Shown: positions 6,935 through 15,459, counted from the first letter of the stretch. The stretch: 18,987 bases of DNA from Flavobacterium sp. (GCA_015478765.1 JADMKR010000119.1:6668-25654); one strand, 5' to 3'. Program-made: numbers and translations. The notes: generated by a model from the sequence alone, not told the origin.

Positions 6935-8206
6935 CTATTTTAAAATTGTCTGTGTTCTATCGGGGCCAACCGACACAATCGTGATGGGTACGCCAACTGC
7001 ATTTTCGATGAACGAAACATAGTCGCGAAGTTCATCAGGTAATTCGTTGTAATTGGTCAAACCGGTCAGGTCGGCCTTCCAGCCTCGCAATTCGGTATAT
7101 ATCGGGGTTACGTTCTCTGCTTCGATATTATAAGGCAAGTGTGAAATTTCGGAGCCATTGTAGTTGTATGCCGTACAAACCTGCAGTGTTTCAAAACCGG
7201 AAAGAACATCGCCTTTCATCATCATCAATTGGGTGACGCCATTTATTTGCACGGCGTATTTCAATGCGACAAGATCCAGCCAGCCGCAGCGTCTTTGACG
7301 TCCGGTAACCGATCCGAATTCATTTCCGACTTTGGCCATTGTAGCACCAACTTCGTCGAAAAGTTCGGTTGGGAACGGTCCACTTCCCACACGAGTGGTA
7401 TATGCTTTGAAAATTCCGTAAACCTCTTTTATCTTATTGGGCGCAATTCCAAGTCCGGTGCATGCACCTGCAGCAGTTGTGTTCGACGAGGTGACAAAAG
7501 GATATGTTCCGAAATCCACGTCAAGTAACGACCCCTGAGCTCCTTCGCACAATATCGACTTGCCTTCTTGCTGCGCCTGGTGAAGATATTCTTCGCTGTC
7601 GATAAACGTCAGTTTTCGAAGATCGTCTACTGCTTCAAAAAATTCCTTTTCGAGCTCCGACAAATTATATTGGATAGCCACGTCATAAAAAGCGATCATA
7701 GCTTCGTGCTTGTCGGCCAGTGCGCGGTAACGTTCTTTGAAATCGGCTAATTCGATATCGCCAACACGCAAACCGTTGCGTCCGGTTTTGTCCATGTAAG
7801 TCGGACCGATGCCTTTCAATGTTGAGCCTATTTTCGCTTTGCCTTTAGAAGCTTCCGAAGCGGCGTCCAGTAAGCGATGTGTCGGTAAAATGAGATGTGC
7901 TTTCCGCGAAATTATCAATCGGGACTTTATATCAATATTAAATTTAGCCAATCCCTCGATTTCTTTTTGAAATACCACCGGATCGATTACAACGCCGTTT
8001 CCTATAACGTTTATGGAACTTTCGTGAAAAATCCCCGACGGAATGGTTCTCAGGACATGCTTGATTCCGTCAAATTCGAGCGTATGCCCGGCGTTTGGAC
8101 CTCCCTGAAATCGGGCGATAATGTCATATTTGGAAGTTAAGACGTCAACGATTTTACCTTTGCCTTCGTCTCCCCATTGCAATCCCAGTAGTAAGTCTAC
8201 ACTCAT
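6935..8206 (-). CDS. purA: Adenylosuccinate synthetase
   Basis: Joins IMP and aspartate, using GTP, to give adenylosuccinate, the first committed step to AMP. The full 423-residue protein is present. The N-terminal GTP loop reads GLQWGDEGKGKIVD, with the catalytic Asp13 and Lys16, and NAGHT holds His41. STLKGIGPTYMDKTGRNGLR, CEGAQGSLLDVDFGTYPFVT and VTGRQRRCGWLDL are signature stretches of the family. It ends 21 bases from the convergent GH13 gene with no strong terminator hairpin between. It lies 32 bases downstream of the Fur-family gene and has no clear TAnnTTTG promoter of its own, so it may be read from the Fur promoter. PurA of E. coli is inhibited by ppGpp; rel lies two genes upstream. 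Confidence 0.98.
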   Translation of the reverse strand: MSVDLLLGLQWGDEGKGKIVDVLTSKYDIIARFQGGPNAGHTLEFDGIKHVLRTIPSGIFHESSINVIGNGVVIDPVVFQKEIEGLAKFNIDIKSRLIISRKAHLILPTHRLLDAASEASKGKAKIGSTLKGIGPTYMDKTGRNGLRVGDIELADFKERYRALADKHEAMIAFYDVAIQYNLSELEKEFFEAVDDLRKLTFIDSEEYLHQAQQEGKSILCEGAQGSLLDVDFGTYPFVTSSNTTAAGACTGLGIAPNKIKEVYGIFKAYTTRVGSGPFPTELFDEVGATMAKVGNEFGSVTGRQRRCGWLDLVALKYAVQINGVTQLMMMKGDVLSGFETLQVCTAYNYNGSEISHLPYNIEAENVTPIYTELRGWKADLTGLTNYNELPDELRDYVSFIENAVGVPITIVSVGPDRTQTILK

Positions 8207-8238
8207 CTTTGTTTTATGTTTTTGGCTTTTGGCGCGTA

Positions 8239-8706
8239 TTATATATTTGCGGGTGGTGTTTTACGATTTCCGTACAAGTACAGTGAATGATTGTGGATCT
8301 CGATGTCGAAAATCTCCTCTATCGTCTTTTTGATCATTTGGATACGAGGGTCGCAGAATTCGATTACCTCGCCTGTATCGGTCATGATTATATGATCGTG
8401 CTGCTTGTCGAAATACGATTTTTCGTAATGCGCCTGATTTTGTCCAAACTGATGCTTGCGAACCAGCGCGCAGTCCAGTAAAAGTTCAATGGTGTTGTAC
8501 AGCGTCGCACGGCTTACCCTGTAATTCTTATTTTTCATCTTGATATACAGGTTCTCGATATCGAAATGCTCTTCACTGTCGTAAATTTCCTGCAATATGG
8601 CATACCGCTCCGGAGTTTTGCGGTGGCCTTTATTTTCCAGGTATTTTGTAAAAACATTCTTTACGATTTCCTGGTTCTTGATGTTATCAACCGAGAGTAG
8701 TGTCAT
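8239..8706 (-). CDS. Fur-family transcriptional repressor lacking the usual zinc cysteines
   Basis: A 155-residue winged-helix regulator. [15 protein letters not shown] (28-42) and the recognition helix region [15 protein letters not shown] (63-77) match the Fur/PerR/Zur DNA-binding domain. The dimerisation domain keeps HDH (103-105), Glu116 and His138/His140, which supply the regulatory metal site in the family. The structural-zinc CxxC that normally follows HDH is M108-T-D-T111 here, and the C-terminal CxxC is also absent ([11 protein letters not shown]), leaving only Cys79 and Cys118. The metal or peroxide sensed cannot be assigned. I start at the ATG 8704-8706; a TTG at 8715 would add three residues but falls inside the promoter's -7 box. 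It lies between rel and purA, an order I recall from other flavobacteria. Confidence 0.92.
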   Translation of the reverse strand: MTLLSVDNIKNQEIVKNVFTKYLENKGHRKTPERYAILQEIYDSEEHFDIENLYIKMKNKNYRVSRATLYNTIELLLDCALVRKHQFGQNQAHYEKSYFDKQHDHIIMTDTGEVIEFCDPRIQMIKKTIEEIFDIEIHNHSLYLYGNRKTPPANI

Positions 8707-8712
8707 ATCCTG

Positions 8713-8720
8713 CAAAGATA
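8713..8720 (-). promoter_or_regulatory. -7 element of the Fur-family gene promoter
   Basis: On the minus strand TATCTTTG is an exact TAnnTTTG match, ending seven bases before the ATG. The transcription start should fall on or within a few bases of that ATG, so the message may be leaderless. No clean TTG lies 17-23 bases upstream; TTTTC (about 8739-8743) is the nearest match and lies inside an inverted repeat. Confidence 0.55.
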
Positions 8721-8733
8721 AGTTTATTTTTCT

Positions 8734-8755
8734 GCAGGGAAAATTATTTCCCCGC
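8734..8755. promoter_or_regulatory. Operator-like palindrome upstream of the Fur-family gene
   Basis: GCAGGGAAA - ATTA - TTTCCCCGC is a dyad with 9-base arms and one mismatch. It covers the expected -33 region of the Fur-family promoter, so a bound protein would block it. Autorepression would fit the family, but that is inference. It is not a good terminator for rel, because on the minus strand it is followed by A-rich rather than T-rich sequence. Confidence 0.45.
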
Positions 8756-8769
8756 CTTTGAGGGAATCT

Positions 8770-10992
8770 TTAAGTGTTATAAACACGCGTCACTTTATCG
8801 ATTCCGTCGATTTTTTTTATGTTGTCTATCAGTCGTTTCAATATGGTGTTGTTCTGCACAATTACGGCTACCTGACCTTTAAAAATACCGGCTTCGCCAC
8901 TAAGTGATATGCTCTGGATATTTACGTGCATATTATTGGATATTACCTTGGTAAGCTGGTTGGTGAGACCCAAAGTATCCATTCCCGTAATTTTGAGTAT
9001 CGCCTTGAACTCCTGTTGGGACGAGTCGATCCATTTCGCCTGCATGATGCGATAAGCATAATTGGACTGCAGGCTGATCGCATTCGGACAATCTTTTTTA
9101 TGGACTTTGATCCCTTCGTTTATGGTTACAAATCCGAAAACTTCATCACCCGGAATCGGATTGCAGCAAGTTGAAAGTTTATAATCGAGTTTATCCTGAT
9201 CAGGTCCAAACACCAACATATCGTAATTACTGCTCAACACTTGCTTGTGGATGTCCTCGGCAGCCGTCGATGGCGAACGTTTCATCTTACTTTTAAAGAA
9301 ATTGATGAAACTGTTGTTTTTCTGCGCCGCAAAATCTTTCAGTTGCTGATTGTCTATTGCGCCAATTCCGACCCGATAAAACAAATCCAGACTGGTTCTG
9401 AGCTTAAAGAAATTCACCATTTCATTGATGACGGTTTCGCTAATCGTAATTTTAAGATGGCGAAGTTTGCGTGTCAGTAACTCGCGTCCTTCCTCGGCGG
9501 TTTTCTTGGTGTTTTCGTTAAGTACGTTCCGGATTTTATTTTTGGCTCGCGACGTTGTCACATAGTCAAGCCAGTGGCTCGTCGGCTTTTGATTGGGCGA
9601 CGTGATGATCTCAATCTGATCCCCGCTTTTCAACTCGTGGTTTAAGGGAACGAGTTTACCGTTAACCCGTGTTCCCCGTGTTCGGACGCCCACTTCCGAG
9701 TGGATGCTGAAAGCAAAATCCAATGATGTCGCGCCTTTCGGAAGTGATTTGATATCGCCTTTGGGTGTAAAAACGAAAATTTCCTTGGCATACAGGTTCA
9801 TTTTGAAATCCTCCACAAAGTCGACGGCGTTGGATTCCGAATTTTCGAGTGCTTCTTTCAATAGGTTCAACCACACATCGAGTCCGCTTTCTTCATCGGC
9901 ACCTTGCTTGTACTTGTAATGGGCTGCGTAGCCTTTTTCGGCAATTTCGTCCATGCGTTCGCTGCGCACCTGAATCTCGACCCAGCGCCCTTTCGGACCC
10001 ATAACGGTTATGTGCAATGCTTCGTATCCGGTCGATTTGGGTGAGGAAATCCAGTCGCGTAATCGGCTCGGGCTTGGTCGGTAATGATCGGTTACGATGG
10101 AGTAAATTTTCCAGGCGAGGAATTTTTCATCGTTTTGATTGTCGGTTTTATAGACGATACGCAGTGCGAATTTGTCGTAGACTTCGTCAAAACTCACGTT
10201 CTGGGCGGCCATTTTGCGCCTTATCGAATAGATTGATTTGGGCCGGCCTTTTATCACATACTGAATTCCTTCGTCGTCGAGCGACTTTTTTATGACCGAA
10301 CTTATATTTTCGATATACTCATCCTGCTGCTCCTTGGTTTCCTTTATCTTACTTACGATGTCGTGATAAACCTGCGGCTCGGTATATTTTAATCCGAGGT
10401 CTTCCAATTTCGATTTGATATTATACAGTCCCAGGCGATGTGCCAAAGGCGCGTATATATACAATGTCTCCGATGCGATTTTGATCTGTTTATCGTTCGG
10501 CATCGAATCCATTGTCTGCATATTGTGCAGCCGATCGGCAATTTTGATGATAATCACCCGAACATCGTCGTTCAGTGTGAGCAACATCTTACGGAAATTC
10601 TCGGCCTGCATCGATATGTTCAGGTCTTTTTTTACCTGTGCGATTTTGGTGAGGCCTTCAACAATTTGTGCAACTTTCGGATTGAACATGTGTTCGATAT
10701 CCTCAACCGTCACATCGGTATCCTCGACCACATCGTGCATCAGTGCGGCTGCGATCGATGTGGCACCAAGACCAATTTCCGAAGCGACAATCTTAGCAAC
10801 CGCGATAGGGTGGAAGATGTATGCCTCGCCCGACTTCCGGCGCTGATCTTTATGCGACTCGACCGCAAAGTCGAATGCCTTGCGGATCAATTTTTTGTCG
10901 GCATCGGTAAGGGTTTGGTAACTGATGCGAAGCAACTCTTTATATTCGCGCGCAATATCTTTATTTTCCTGTTCGATATCGATCTCGGTCAT
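8770..10992 (-). CDS. rel: Bifunctional (p)ppGpp synthetase/hydrolase (RelA/SpoT family)
   Basis: Makes and degrades the stringent-response alarmones (p)ppGpp. The 740-residue length is normal for a long RSH protein. Domains in order: an HD hydrolase (about 40-200) with His61, His86-Asp87 in MHDVVEDTD and Asp153 in IADRLHNMQ, all intact; a synthetase (about 245-360) with KGRPKSIYSIRRK and STGYEALH; a TGS domain (about 403-465, EIFVFTPKGDIKSLPKGAT); a helical region; the zinc-finger/RIS segment STCCNPIPGDEVFGF (607-621) with HKKDCPNA following; and a C-terminal ACT domain (about 663-740). Since the hydrolase residues are kept, it should do both reactions. It has its own promoter candidate and lies 63 bases upstream of the Fur-family gene. 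Confidence 0.97.
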   Translation of the reverse strand: MTEIDIEQENKDIAREYKELLRISYQTLTDADKKLIRKAFDFAVESHKDQRRKSGEAYIFHPIAVAKIVASEIGLGATSIAAALMHDVVEDTDVTVEDIEHMFNPKVAQIVEGLTKIAQVKKDLNISMQAENFRKMLLTLNDDVRVIIIKIADRLHNMQTMDSMPNDKQIKIASETLYIYAPLAHRLGLYNIKSKLEDLGLKYTEPQVYHDIVSKIKETKEQQDEYIENISSVIKKSLDDEGIQYVIKGRPKSIYSIRRKMAAQNVSFDEVYDKFALRIVYKTDNQNDEKFLAWKIYSIVTDHYRPSPSRLRDWISSPKSTGYEALHITVMGPKGRWVEIQVRSERMDEIAEKGYAAHYKYKQGADEESGLDVWLNLLKEALENSESNAVDFVEDFKMNLYAKEIFVFTPKGDIKSLPKGATSLDFAFSIHSEVGVRTRGTRVNGKLVPLNHELKSGDQIEIITSPNQKPTSHWLDYVTTSRAKNKIRNVLNENTKKTAEEGRELLTRKLRHLKITISETVINEMVNFFKLRTSLDLFYRVGIGAIDNQQLKDFAAQKNNSFINFFKSKMKRSPSTAAEDIHKQVLSSNYDMLVFGPDQDKLDYKLSTCCNPIPGDEVFGFVTINEGIKVHKKDCPNAISLQSNYAYRIMQAKWIDSSQQEFKAILKITGMDTLGLTNQLTKVISNNMHVNIQSISLSGEAGIFKGQVAVIVQNNTILKRLIDNIKKIDGIDKVTRVYNT

Positions 10993-11017
10993 GATTTGGG
11001 GACGGTTTTATGCCGAC

Positions 11018-11048
11018 TAAAAGTATGATAATCTATCGGATTGTGCAA
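11018..11048 (-). promoter_or_regulatory. Probable promoter for rel
   Basis: On the minus strand a TTG (11048-11046) is followed after 20 bases by TACTTTTA (11025-11018), matching TAnnTTTG at all but the last base. Transcription would start near 11011, leaving a leader of about 20 bases before the ATG at 10992. Confidence 0.5.
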
Positions 11049-11075
11049 CATCGGGTGCGACCGATTAACATTCTG

Positions 11076-11097
11076 AAAAACGAACTTAGCAGGTTCG
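11076..11097 (-). terminator. Weak terminator-like hairpin after the methyltransferase gene
   Basis: On the minus strand CGAAC - CTGCTAA - GTTCG is followed by five T residues. The stem has only five base pairs and a 7-base loop, so termination would be weak. It sits about 50 bases beyond the methyltransferase stop codon and upstream of the rel promoter candidate, the right place to separate the two units. Confidence 0.35.
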
Positions 11098-11148
11098 AAA
11101 ATTTAACTGTCGAATGGTTGACGCGCGTTAGATAGGTGAATGATCTTT

Positions 11149-11925
11149 TTAGAATCCGCGTTGCCGTTTCCCCTCGAAAATTAAAATCGCCGCAGCCACC
11201 GATACATTCATCGAATCGATCACGCCCTGCATCGGTATGACGATGTTTTGGGTTGCGGCATTTCGCCATTCTGTTGTCAGTCCGGTTGCCTCGGTACCCA
11301 CCACAAGTGCAGTGGGGCCGGTGAAATCCTGCTGATGATACGGCTGCGATTCCTGAAGTGCCGCACAAAATATACTTATATTGCGTTGCTTCAGAAATGA
11401 AATTATTTCTGATGTGGTTCCGGTGGCGATGGTATTGGTGAACACGCAACCAACACTGGATCGAATGATATTTGGATTGAAAAGATCACTTTTCGGGTTG
11501 GCGATTATCACTGCGTCGATATTAGCAGCATCGGCAGTTCGCAGCAAGGCGCCGATGTTACCTGGTTTTTCAGGTGATTCCGCAATCAATATCAGTGGAT
11601 TCTCAGGAAGAACCATTGTGGCCAATTCCATTTTTCTGATTTTTGCGACAGCAAGGATTCCCTCTGTCGTATCGCGGTATGCGAGTTTTTGATAAACCTC
11701 CGGACTGATTTCGATATATTCGGCGCTGTATAGCAGCGATTGCCTGTCGATTTTTTCCGGATCGAAAAGAATGGTTTGTAACTCGTAACCACCCTGGTGC
11801 GCGAGATCGATTTCGCGTCGGCCTTCAATCAGGAATGTTCCTGACTCTTTGCGTGCACGTGCTTTTTCCTGAAGTTGGACAAGCGACTTGATCAGTTGAT
11901 TTTGAACAGAATTTATTTGTTTCAT
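11149..11925 (-). CDS. SpoU/TrmH-family RNA 2'-O-methyltransferase
   Basis: A 258-residue SPOUT methyltransferase that adds a methyl group from S-adenosylmethionine to a ribose 2'-OH in rRNA or tRNA. The three SpoU motifs are present: PEKPGNIGALLRTADA (118-133) with Asn123 and catalytic-type Arg129; ALVVGTEATGL (206-216) with Glu212; and IPMQGVIDSMNVSVAAAI (230-247) with Asn240, forming the trefoil-knot cofactor site. The N-terminal 100 residues look like the substrate-binding domain seen in RlmB- and TsnR-like members (FLIEGRREIDLA). Which nucleotide it modifies cannot be told. It begins six bases after the DUF58 stop, so it is probably the last gene of the SpoIIM-MoxR-DUF58 transcript despite its unrelated function. 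Confidence 0.93.
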   Translation of the reverse strand: MKQINSVQNQLIKSLVQLQEKARARKESGTFLIEGRREIDLAHQGGYELQTILFDPEKIDRQSLLYSAEYIEISPEVYQKLAYRDTTEGILAVAKIRKMELATMVLPENPLILIAESPEKPGNIGALLRTADAANIDAVIIANPKSDLFNPNIIRSSVGCVFTNTIATGTTSEIISFLKQRNISIFCAALQESQPYHQQDFTGPTALVVGTEATGLTTEWRNAATQNIVIPMQGVIDSMNVSVAAAILIFEGKRQRGF

Positions 11926-11931
11926 CAGATA

Positions 11932-13263
11932 TTATAATATGCCACGAGCCTTGATTTCAAGGTATTTATTGATTGAGTCGAGCGTCAGGTTTTCCGGCTT
12001 TGTCAGCACTGAATAGATACCGTATTTTTTCAATTCGTTTACGATCAGCCGTTTTTCAAAGGTAAATTTTTCGGCGACCACCTTGTCAAAAATATCGTGC
12101 ACCGTATTAGTTTTCGAATGTATGATTTTTTCGAGTTCGGTGTTTTGGAAAAATACGACCACCAGCAGATGATTTCGTGCAATACCTTTTAAATACGGTA
12201 GCTGGCGATGCAACCCGTCTAATGTTTCAAAATTTGTATACAGGATTATAAGACTGCGGTGATTGATATTTTTCTTGATATCGACAAACAGACGGCTGTA
12301 ATCGCTCTCGAAAAAATCGGTTTTGATATTATACAGACTTTCGAGAATTTTTTGCATCTGCGTATTGCGCTTTTCAGCTGCGACGCGGTTTTCCACTTTT
12401 TTTGAAAACGCCATCAGTCCGGCTTTGTCGTGTTTTTTCAGAATGACATTCGACAGCACCAGCGTTGCGTTGATCGCATAATCGAGCAGACTCAGACCGT
12501 TAAATGGCATCTGCATCACGCGGCCTTTGTCGATCAGCATATAAACTGATTGCGACTTCTCGTCCTGATATTGGTTAATCATCAGGTTTCCGCTTTTTGC
12601 AGTCGCTTTCCAATTCAATGTTCGGATGTCATCGCCCTGTACATAATCTTTTATCTGCTCAAATTCCATCGTGTGTCCAATTCGGCGCACTTTCTTGACA
12701 CCGTACCGGAGCAGGCTGTTTGAAAACGCCATGAGGTCATATTTACGCAACTGGATGAACGACGGGTACACCGGTACCATGGTGTTTTTATCAAAAGAAT
12801 ATCGTCTTGCAATTAAGTGAAGCGGACTCGAGACATAAATATTCAACCGTCCAAAATGATATTCACCGCGCTGCGTTGGCCTTAAAAAATACCGTATTTG
12901 TGAGTTTTCCCCAGCCGGGATTTTGCGATTGATGGATAAGTCCCGAATTTGGAACTGCACCGGAATTTCGTCGATGATCTTAATCGTCGTTTTAAAGGTA
13001 TAATCGTTTCGAATTGAAATTTCTATCGGATTCTCGTCGCCATTAGACATTTTTTCGGGTGTGATCCGTGCCGCCATGATGCCCGTTCGTGAATTGAATA
13101 ACATTAAAATATCGACCGCAACAAATAACAGCGCAATAAAGAACACATACCACGCAACGGCGTACAGGAACGGGAAGATATACGCCACGACAAAGAGCGC
13201 TACGATCGTAAGAAAAACGTAGAAGGTGAGATTATTGAGATATAGTGCCCTGATGAATTTCAA
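11932..13263 (-). CDS. DUF58 membrane-anchored protein with degenerate vWA-like domain
   Basis: A 443-residue protein with two N-terminal membrane helices (about 13-31 and 35-56), a beta-rich segment (60-165), and the DUF58 signature FEQIKDYVQGDDIRTLNWKA (201-220). A von Willebrand A-like fold follows. In many DUF58 proteins the metal-site motif is DxSxS; here the matching place reads LIDKGRVM (243-250), so the metal site is probably lost. DUF58 proteins are nearly always paired with a MoxR AAA+ ATPase, as here, with a 7-base gap to that gene. The pair is thought to act as a chaperone-like machine on membrane or envelope targets; the target is unknown. The soluble domain should face the cytoplasm, where MoxR lies. 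Confidence 0.9.
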   Translation of the reverse strand: MKFIRALYLNNLTFYVFLTIVALFVVAYIFPFLYAVAWYVFFIALLFVAVDILMLFNSRTGIMAARITPEKMSNGDENPIEISIRNDYTFKTTIKIIDEIPVQFQIRDLSINRKIPAGENSQIRYFLRPTQRGEYHFGRLNIYVSSPLHLIARRYSFDKNTMVPVYPSFIQLRKYDLMAFSNSLLRYGVKKVRRIGHTMEFEQIKDYVQGDDIRTLNWKATAKSGNLMINQYQDEKSQSVYMLIDKGRVMQMPFNGLSLLDYAINATLVLSNVILKKHDKAGLMAFSKKVENRVAAEKRNTQMQKILESLYNIKTDFFESDYSRLFVDIKKNINHRSLIILYTNFETLDGLHRQLPYLKGIARNHLLVVVFFQNTELEKIIHSKTNTVHDIFDKVVAEKFTFEKRLIVNELKKYGIYSVLTKPENLTLDSINKYLEIKARGIL

Positions 13264-13270
13264 AAGTCAG

Positions 13271-14272
13271 TTATCGTGGGATTTCTATTGAGTCGAGAAT
13301 CTGGTTTATGATTGCTGTGCTGGTCACGCCTTCCATCTCCCGTTCAGGCGATACAATTATTCGGTGTTGAAGTACCGGAACAGCGGCCTCTCGAATATCT
13401 TCGGGCGTAACGAAATCACGGCCCCGAATCGCGGCAAAACTCTTTGAGGCATTCAGGATTGCCAGCGACGCGCGGGGCGATGCACCCAAATACAGAAAAG
13501 CGTTCTCACGGGTGTTGACCACAATTTTTGCGATATATTCGATGAGGTGCGGTTCGATTACTACCTGTTTAACCAGCGACTGATATTGGACAACCGAGTC
13601 GCGGGTAAGGACCGGCTTGATATTTTCGAGTTTACCGTGGTCCTGCAATTGATGTTCGCGCTGAATGATGATTATCTCTTCTTCCTGCGTTGGATAATCA
13701 ATCGTTATTTTAAACAAAAACCGGTCGAGCTGCGCTTCCGGAAGACGGTATGTGCCTTCCTGCTCGACCGGGTTTTGGGTTGCAATTACCAAAAATGGCG
13801 CTTCGAGAATATACTGGCTTCCGTCAATGGTGATTTGGCGCTCTTCCATTACTTCAAACAATGCCGCCTGCGTTTTCGCTGGAGCCCGGTTGATTTCGTC
13901 GATCAATATCAGATTGGAAAATATGGGTCCTTTCTTGAATTCGAATTCCGATTTTTTCAGATCATATATGGAAGTGCCAAGTATATCCGATGGCATCAGA
14001 TCGGGTGTGAACTGGATCCGGCTGAAATCGACCTGCAAAGTTTTTGCTAGCAGTTTGGCAGTAATGGTCTTGGCCACACCGGGAACTCCTTCCAGCAGTA
14101 CATGTCCGTTTGATAATATACCAACCAGCAGCTGATCTATCATCTTTTCCTGGCCGACAATTACTGTTCGGAGTTCACTCTTGATCTGCGTAATCGCATC
14201 TAGCAACGGCGACAGATCGATCCGGTTTTCGAAATTTACATTGTCGGCATTATTGTTTATTTCTTCCATCAT
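13271..14272 (-). CDS. MoxR-family AAA+ ATPase
   Basis: A 333-residue cytoplasmic AAA+ ATPase. Walker A is EGVPGVAKT (61-69), Walker B LILIDEINRAP (121-131), sensor 1 ATQNP (164-168), followed by GTYRLPEAQLDRF (173-185). The C-terminal lid carries ASPRASLAILNASKSFAAIRG. MoxR ATPases work as chaperones with vWA/DUF58 partners, remodelling or activating protein complexes by ATP hydrolysis. The ATGATG start overlaps the TGA of the DUF4350 gene by three or four bases, pointing to coupled translation. The DUF58 gene follows seven bases on. Walker A has Ala in place of the second Gly of GxxGxGKT, which is common in this family. Confidence 0.96.
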   Translation of the reverse strand: MMEEINNNADNVNFENRIDLSPLLDAITQIKSELRTVIVGQEKMIDQLLVGILSNGHVLLEGVPGVAKTITAKLLAKTLQVDFSRIQFTPDLMPSDILGTSIYDLKKSEFEFKKGPIFSNLILIDEINRAPAKTQAALFEVMEERQITIDGSQYILEAPFLVIATQNPVEQEGTYRLPEAQLDRFLFKITIDYPTQEEEIIIIQREHQLQDHGKLENIKPVLTRDSVVQYQSLVKQVVIEPHLIEYIAKIVVNTRENAFLYLGASPRASLAILNASKSFAAIRGRDFVTPEDIREAAVPVLQHRIIVSPEREMEGVTSTAIINQILDSIEIPR

Positions 14273-15459
14273 ATGATTTTTTCTATGGCATTGTTAATTT
14301 CAATCAAATCAGCTTCAATGCTGATATGACGGCTATTGCGATATGAATTGATTTTATTCAGGGCGGATTTTATAAGGGACAAATCCTTGCCTGATTTCTG
14401 GGCGTATTTGCGTGCAAACTCTTCATTTAATTTCGATGTGTCCAGCAGGAATTCATTGCGGGTTTTTTCAAGGAAATATATGATTTTTTTATCGATGACA
14501 GTGTCATAGTCACCTTCCTGATAGTACAGATTTGAAACTGTCTTTGTGAATTCGACAGTGGTATTGGTCAGCGGTTGAATTACAGGAACAACTCGCTGCT
14601 TTCTTTTGGCATGAAAAATAATGAAAACCAACATTCCCGCCAGGAATAAATACCAGGCCGCGGCCAGGGCTGGCTGGTCCAAAATGAATCGCAACATCGA
14701 ACCCGATCGTTGTGCCAATGCATCTTTTGCGTACCAAAAAGTCCGGCCAGGTGGCAAATAGGACATAATTCCGGCTGCATATTCTGATTGAGTTTCTTTC
14801 AGCAGATAAAAGTTAGTAAACGACGCCGGTTGCGTATGTAAAAGAAAATATCCGTCGCGATACGGGACTTTAATGAAATTTACATTCTTTTCGGCGGTTT
14901 GCTGATAGCCCAAAACTGTGCTGTTCAACGTGTCGAAAGCGGTGAAATAGCTGTTGCCGGCGCCTTCGCGAATGAAATATCGACTATCTGAAAAGGCGGG
15001 ATTGGCTAACCACACAGCAACACTGTCAGAAAATTTGTAGTCGAATTGCATTTGCAGATCCAAACTGTCCAACAATGCCGCAGGATAGCTTTTCATACTT
15101 AGCAGTGCCGTGTTGCCGTGGCCAACGAAATAAAAAATTTCTTTCAGTGATAAAGCGTCGAGATTGTTGCCTTCGGCAATGTCTATGAAATTTCCCGAAA
15201 CCGAGTAAGTGTTTACCAGGGTATCATAATCATACAGCGGATCGAAATACTCATACGGAGTCACAACGATTTTTTCGACCGAATCTTTGGTCAATTGGCC
15301 GATTTCCTGATCAAGTACATACAATCCAAATGGAATTTTATCATGTACACCAAATGTGGGCCGCCAGTCGATCTCCTTTGGTTTATTGAGGTCAATGGCG
15401 ACGATCCCAATCAGGATCAGCACAAGAACGCCAACGTAAATTCGCATGGTTTTATTCAT
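14269..15459 (-). CDS. DUF4350 membrane protein
   Basis: A 396-residue protein anchored by an N-terminal helix (about 6-23) and a second one (about 266-283), which places residues 25-260 in the periplasm and the C-terminal 110 residues in the cytoplasm. The periplasmic part (IFYFVGHGNTALLS at 108-121 with flanking strands) fits DUF4350, a region with a glutamine-amidotransferase-like fold also seen near ABC-type gliding proteins. I see no catalytic cysteine triad, so a binding rather than enzymatic role is likely (inference). The cytoplasmic tail is helical and charged, and could contact the MoxR ATPase. The gene overlaps both neighbours by about four bases (ATGA junctions). Function is unknown. 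Confidence 0.8.
   Translation of the reverse strand: MNKTMRIYVGVLVLILIGIVAIDLNKPKEIDWRPTFGVHDKIPFGLYVLDQEIGQLTKDSVEKIVVTPYEYFDPLYDYDTLVNTYSVSGNFIDIAEGNNLDALSLKEIFYFVGHGNTALLSMKSYPAALLDSLDLQMQFDYKFSDSVAVWLANPAFSDSRYFIREGAGNSYFTAFDTLNSTVLGYQQTAEKNVNFIKVPYRDGYFLLHTQPASFTNFYLLKETQSEYAAGIMSYLPPGRTFWYAKDALAQRSGSMLRFILDQPALAAAWYLFLAGMLVFIIFHAKRKQRVVPVIQPLTNTTVEFTKTVSNLYYQEGDYDTVIDKKIIYFLEKTRNEFLLDTSKLNEEFARKYAQKSGKDLSLIKSALNKINSYRNSRHISIEADLIEINNAIEKII

Noticed and set aside
6900..6935. Terminator between the convergent GH13 and purA genes
   Set aside because: Only a 4-base GCTG/CAGC pairing is seen, with no T tract; too weak to report.
8713..8715. TTG start for the Fur-family gene
   Set aside because: It lies within the TATCTTTG -7 box, and an ATG three codons on fits better.
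8734..8755. Terminator for rel
   Set aside because: The dyad is strong, but on the minus strand it is followed by A-rich sequence, not a T tract, and it overlaps the promoter region of the next gene.
10438..11028. Plus-strand open frame of about 196 codons opposite rel
   Set aside because: It shadows the HD domain of rel; no domain or promoter supports it.
10993..11148. Small RNA or tRNA in the gap before rel
   Set aside because: No cloverleaf or anticodon arm can be drawn; the GGTTCGA string is part of a short hairpin instead.
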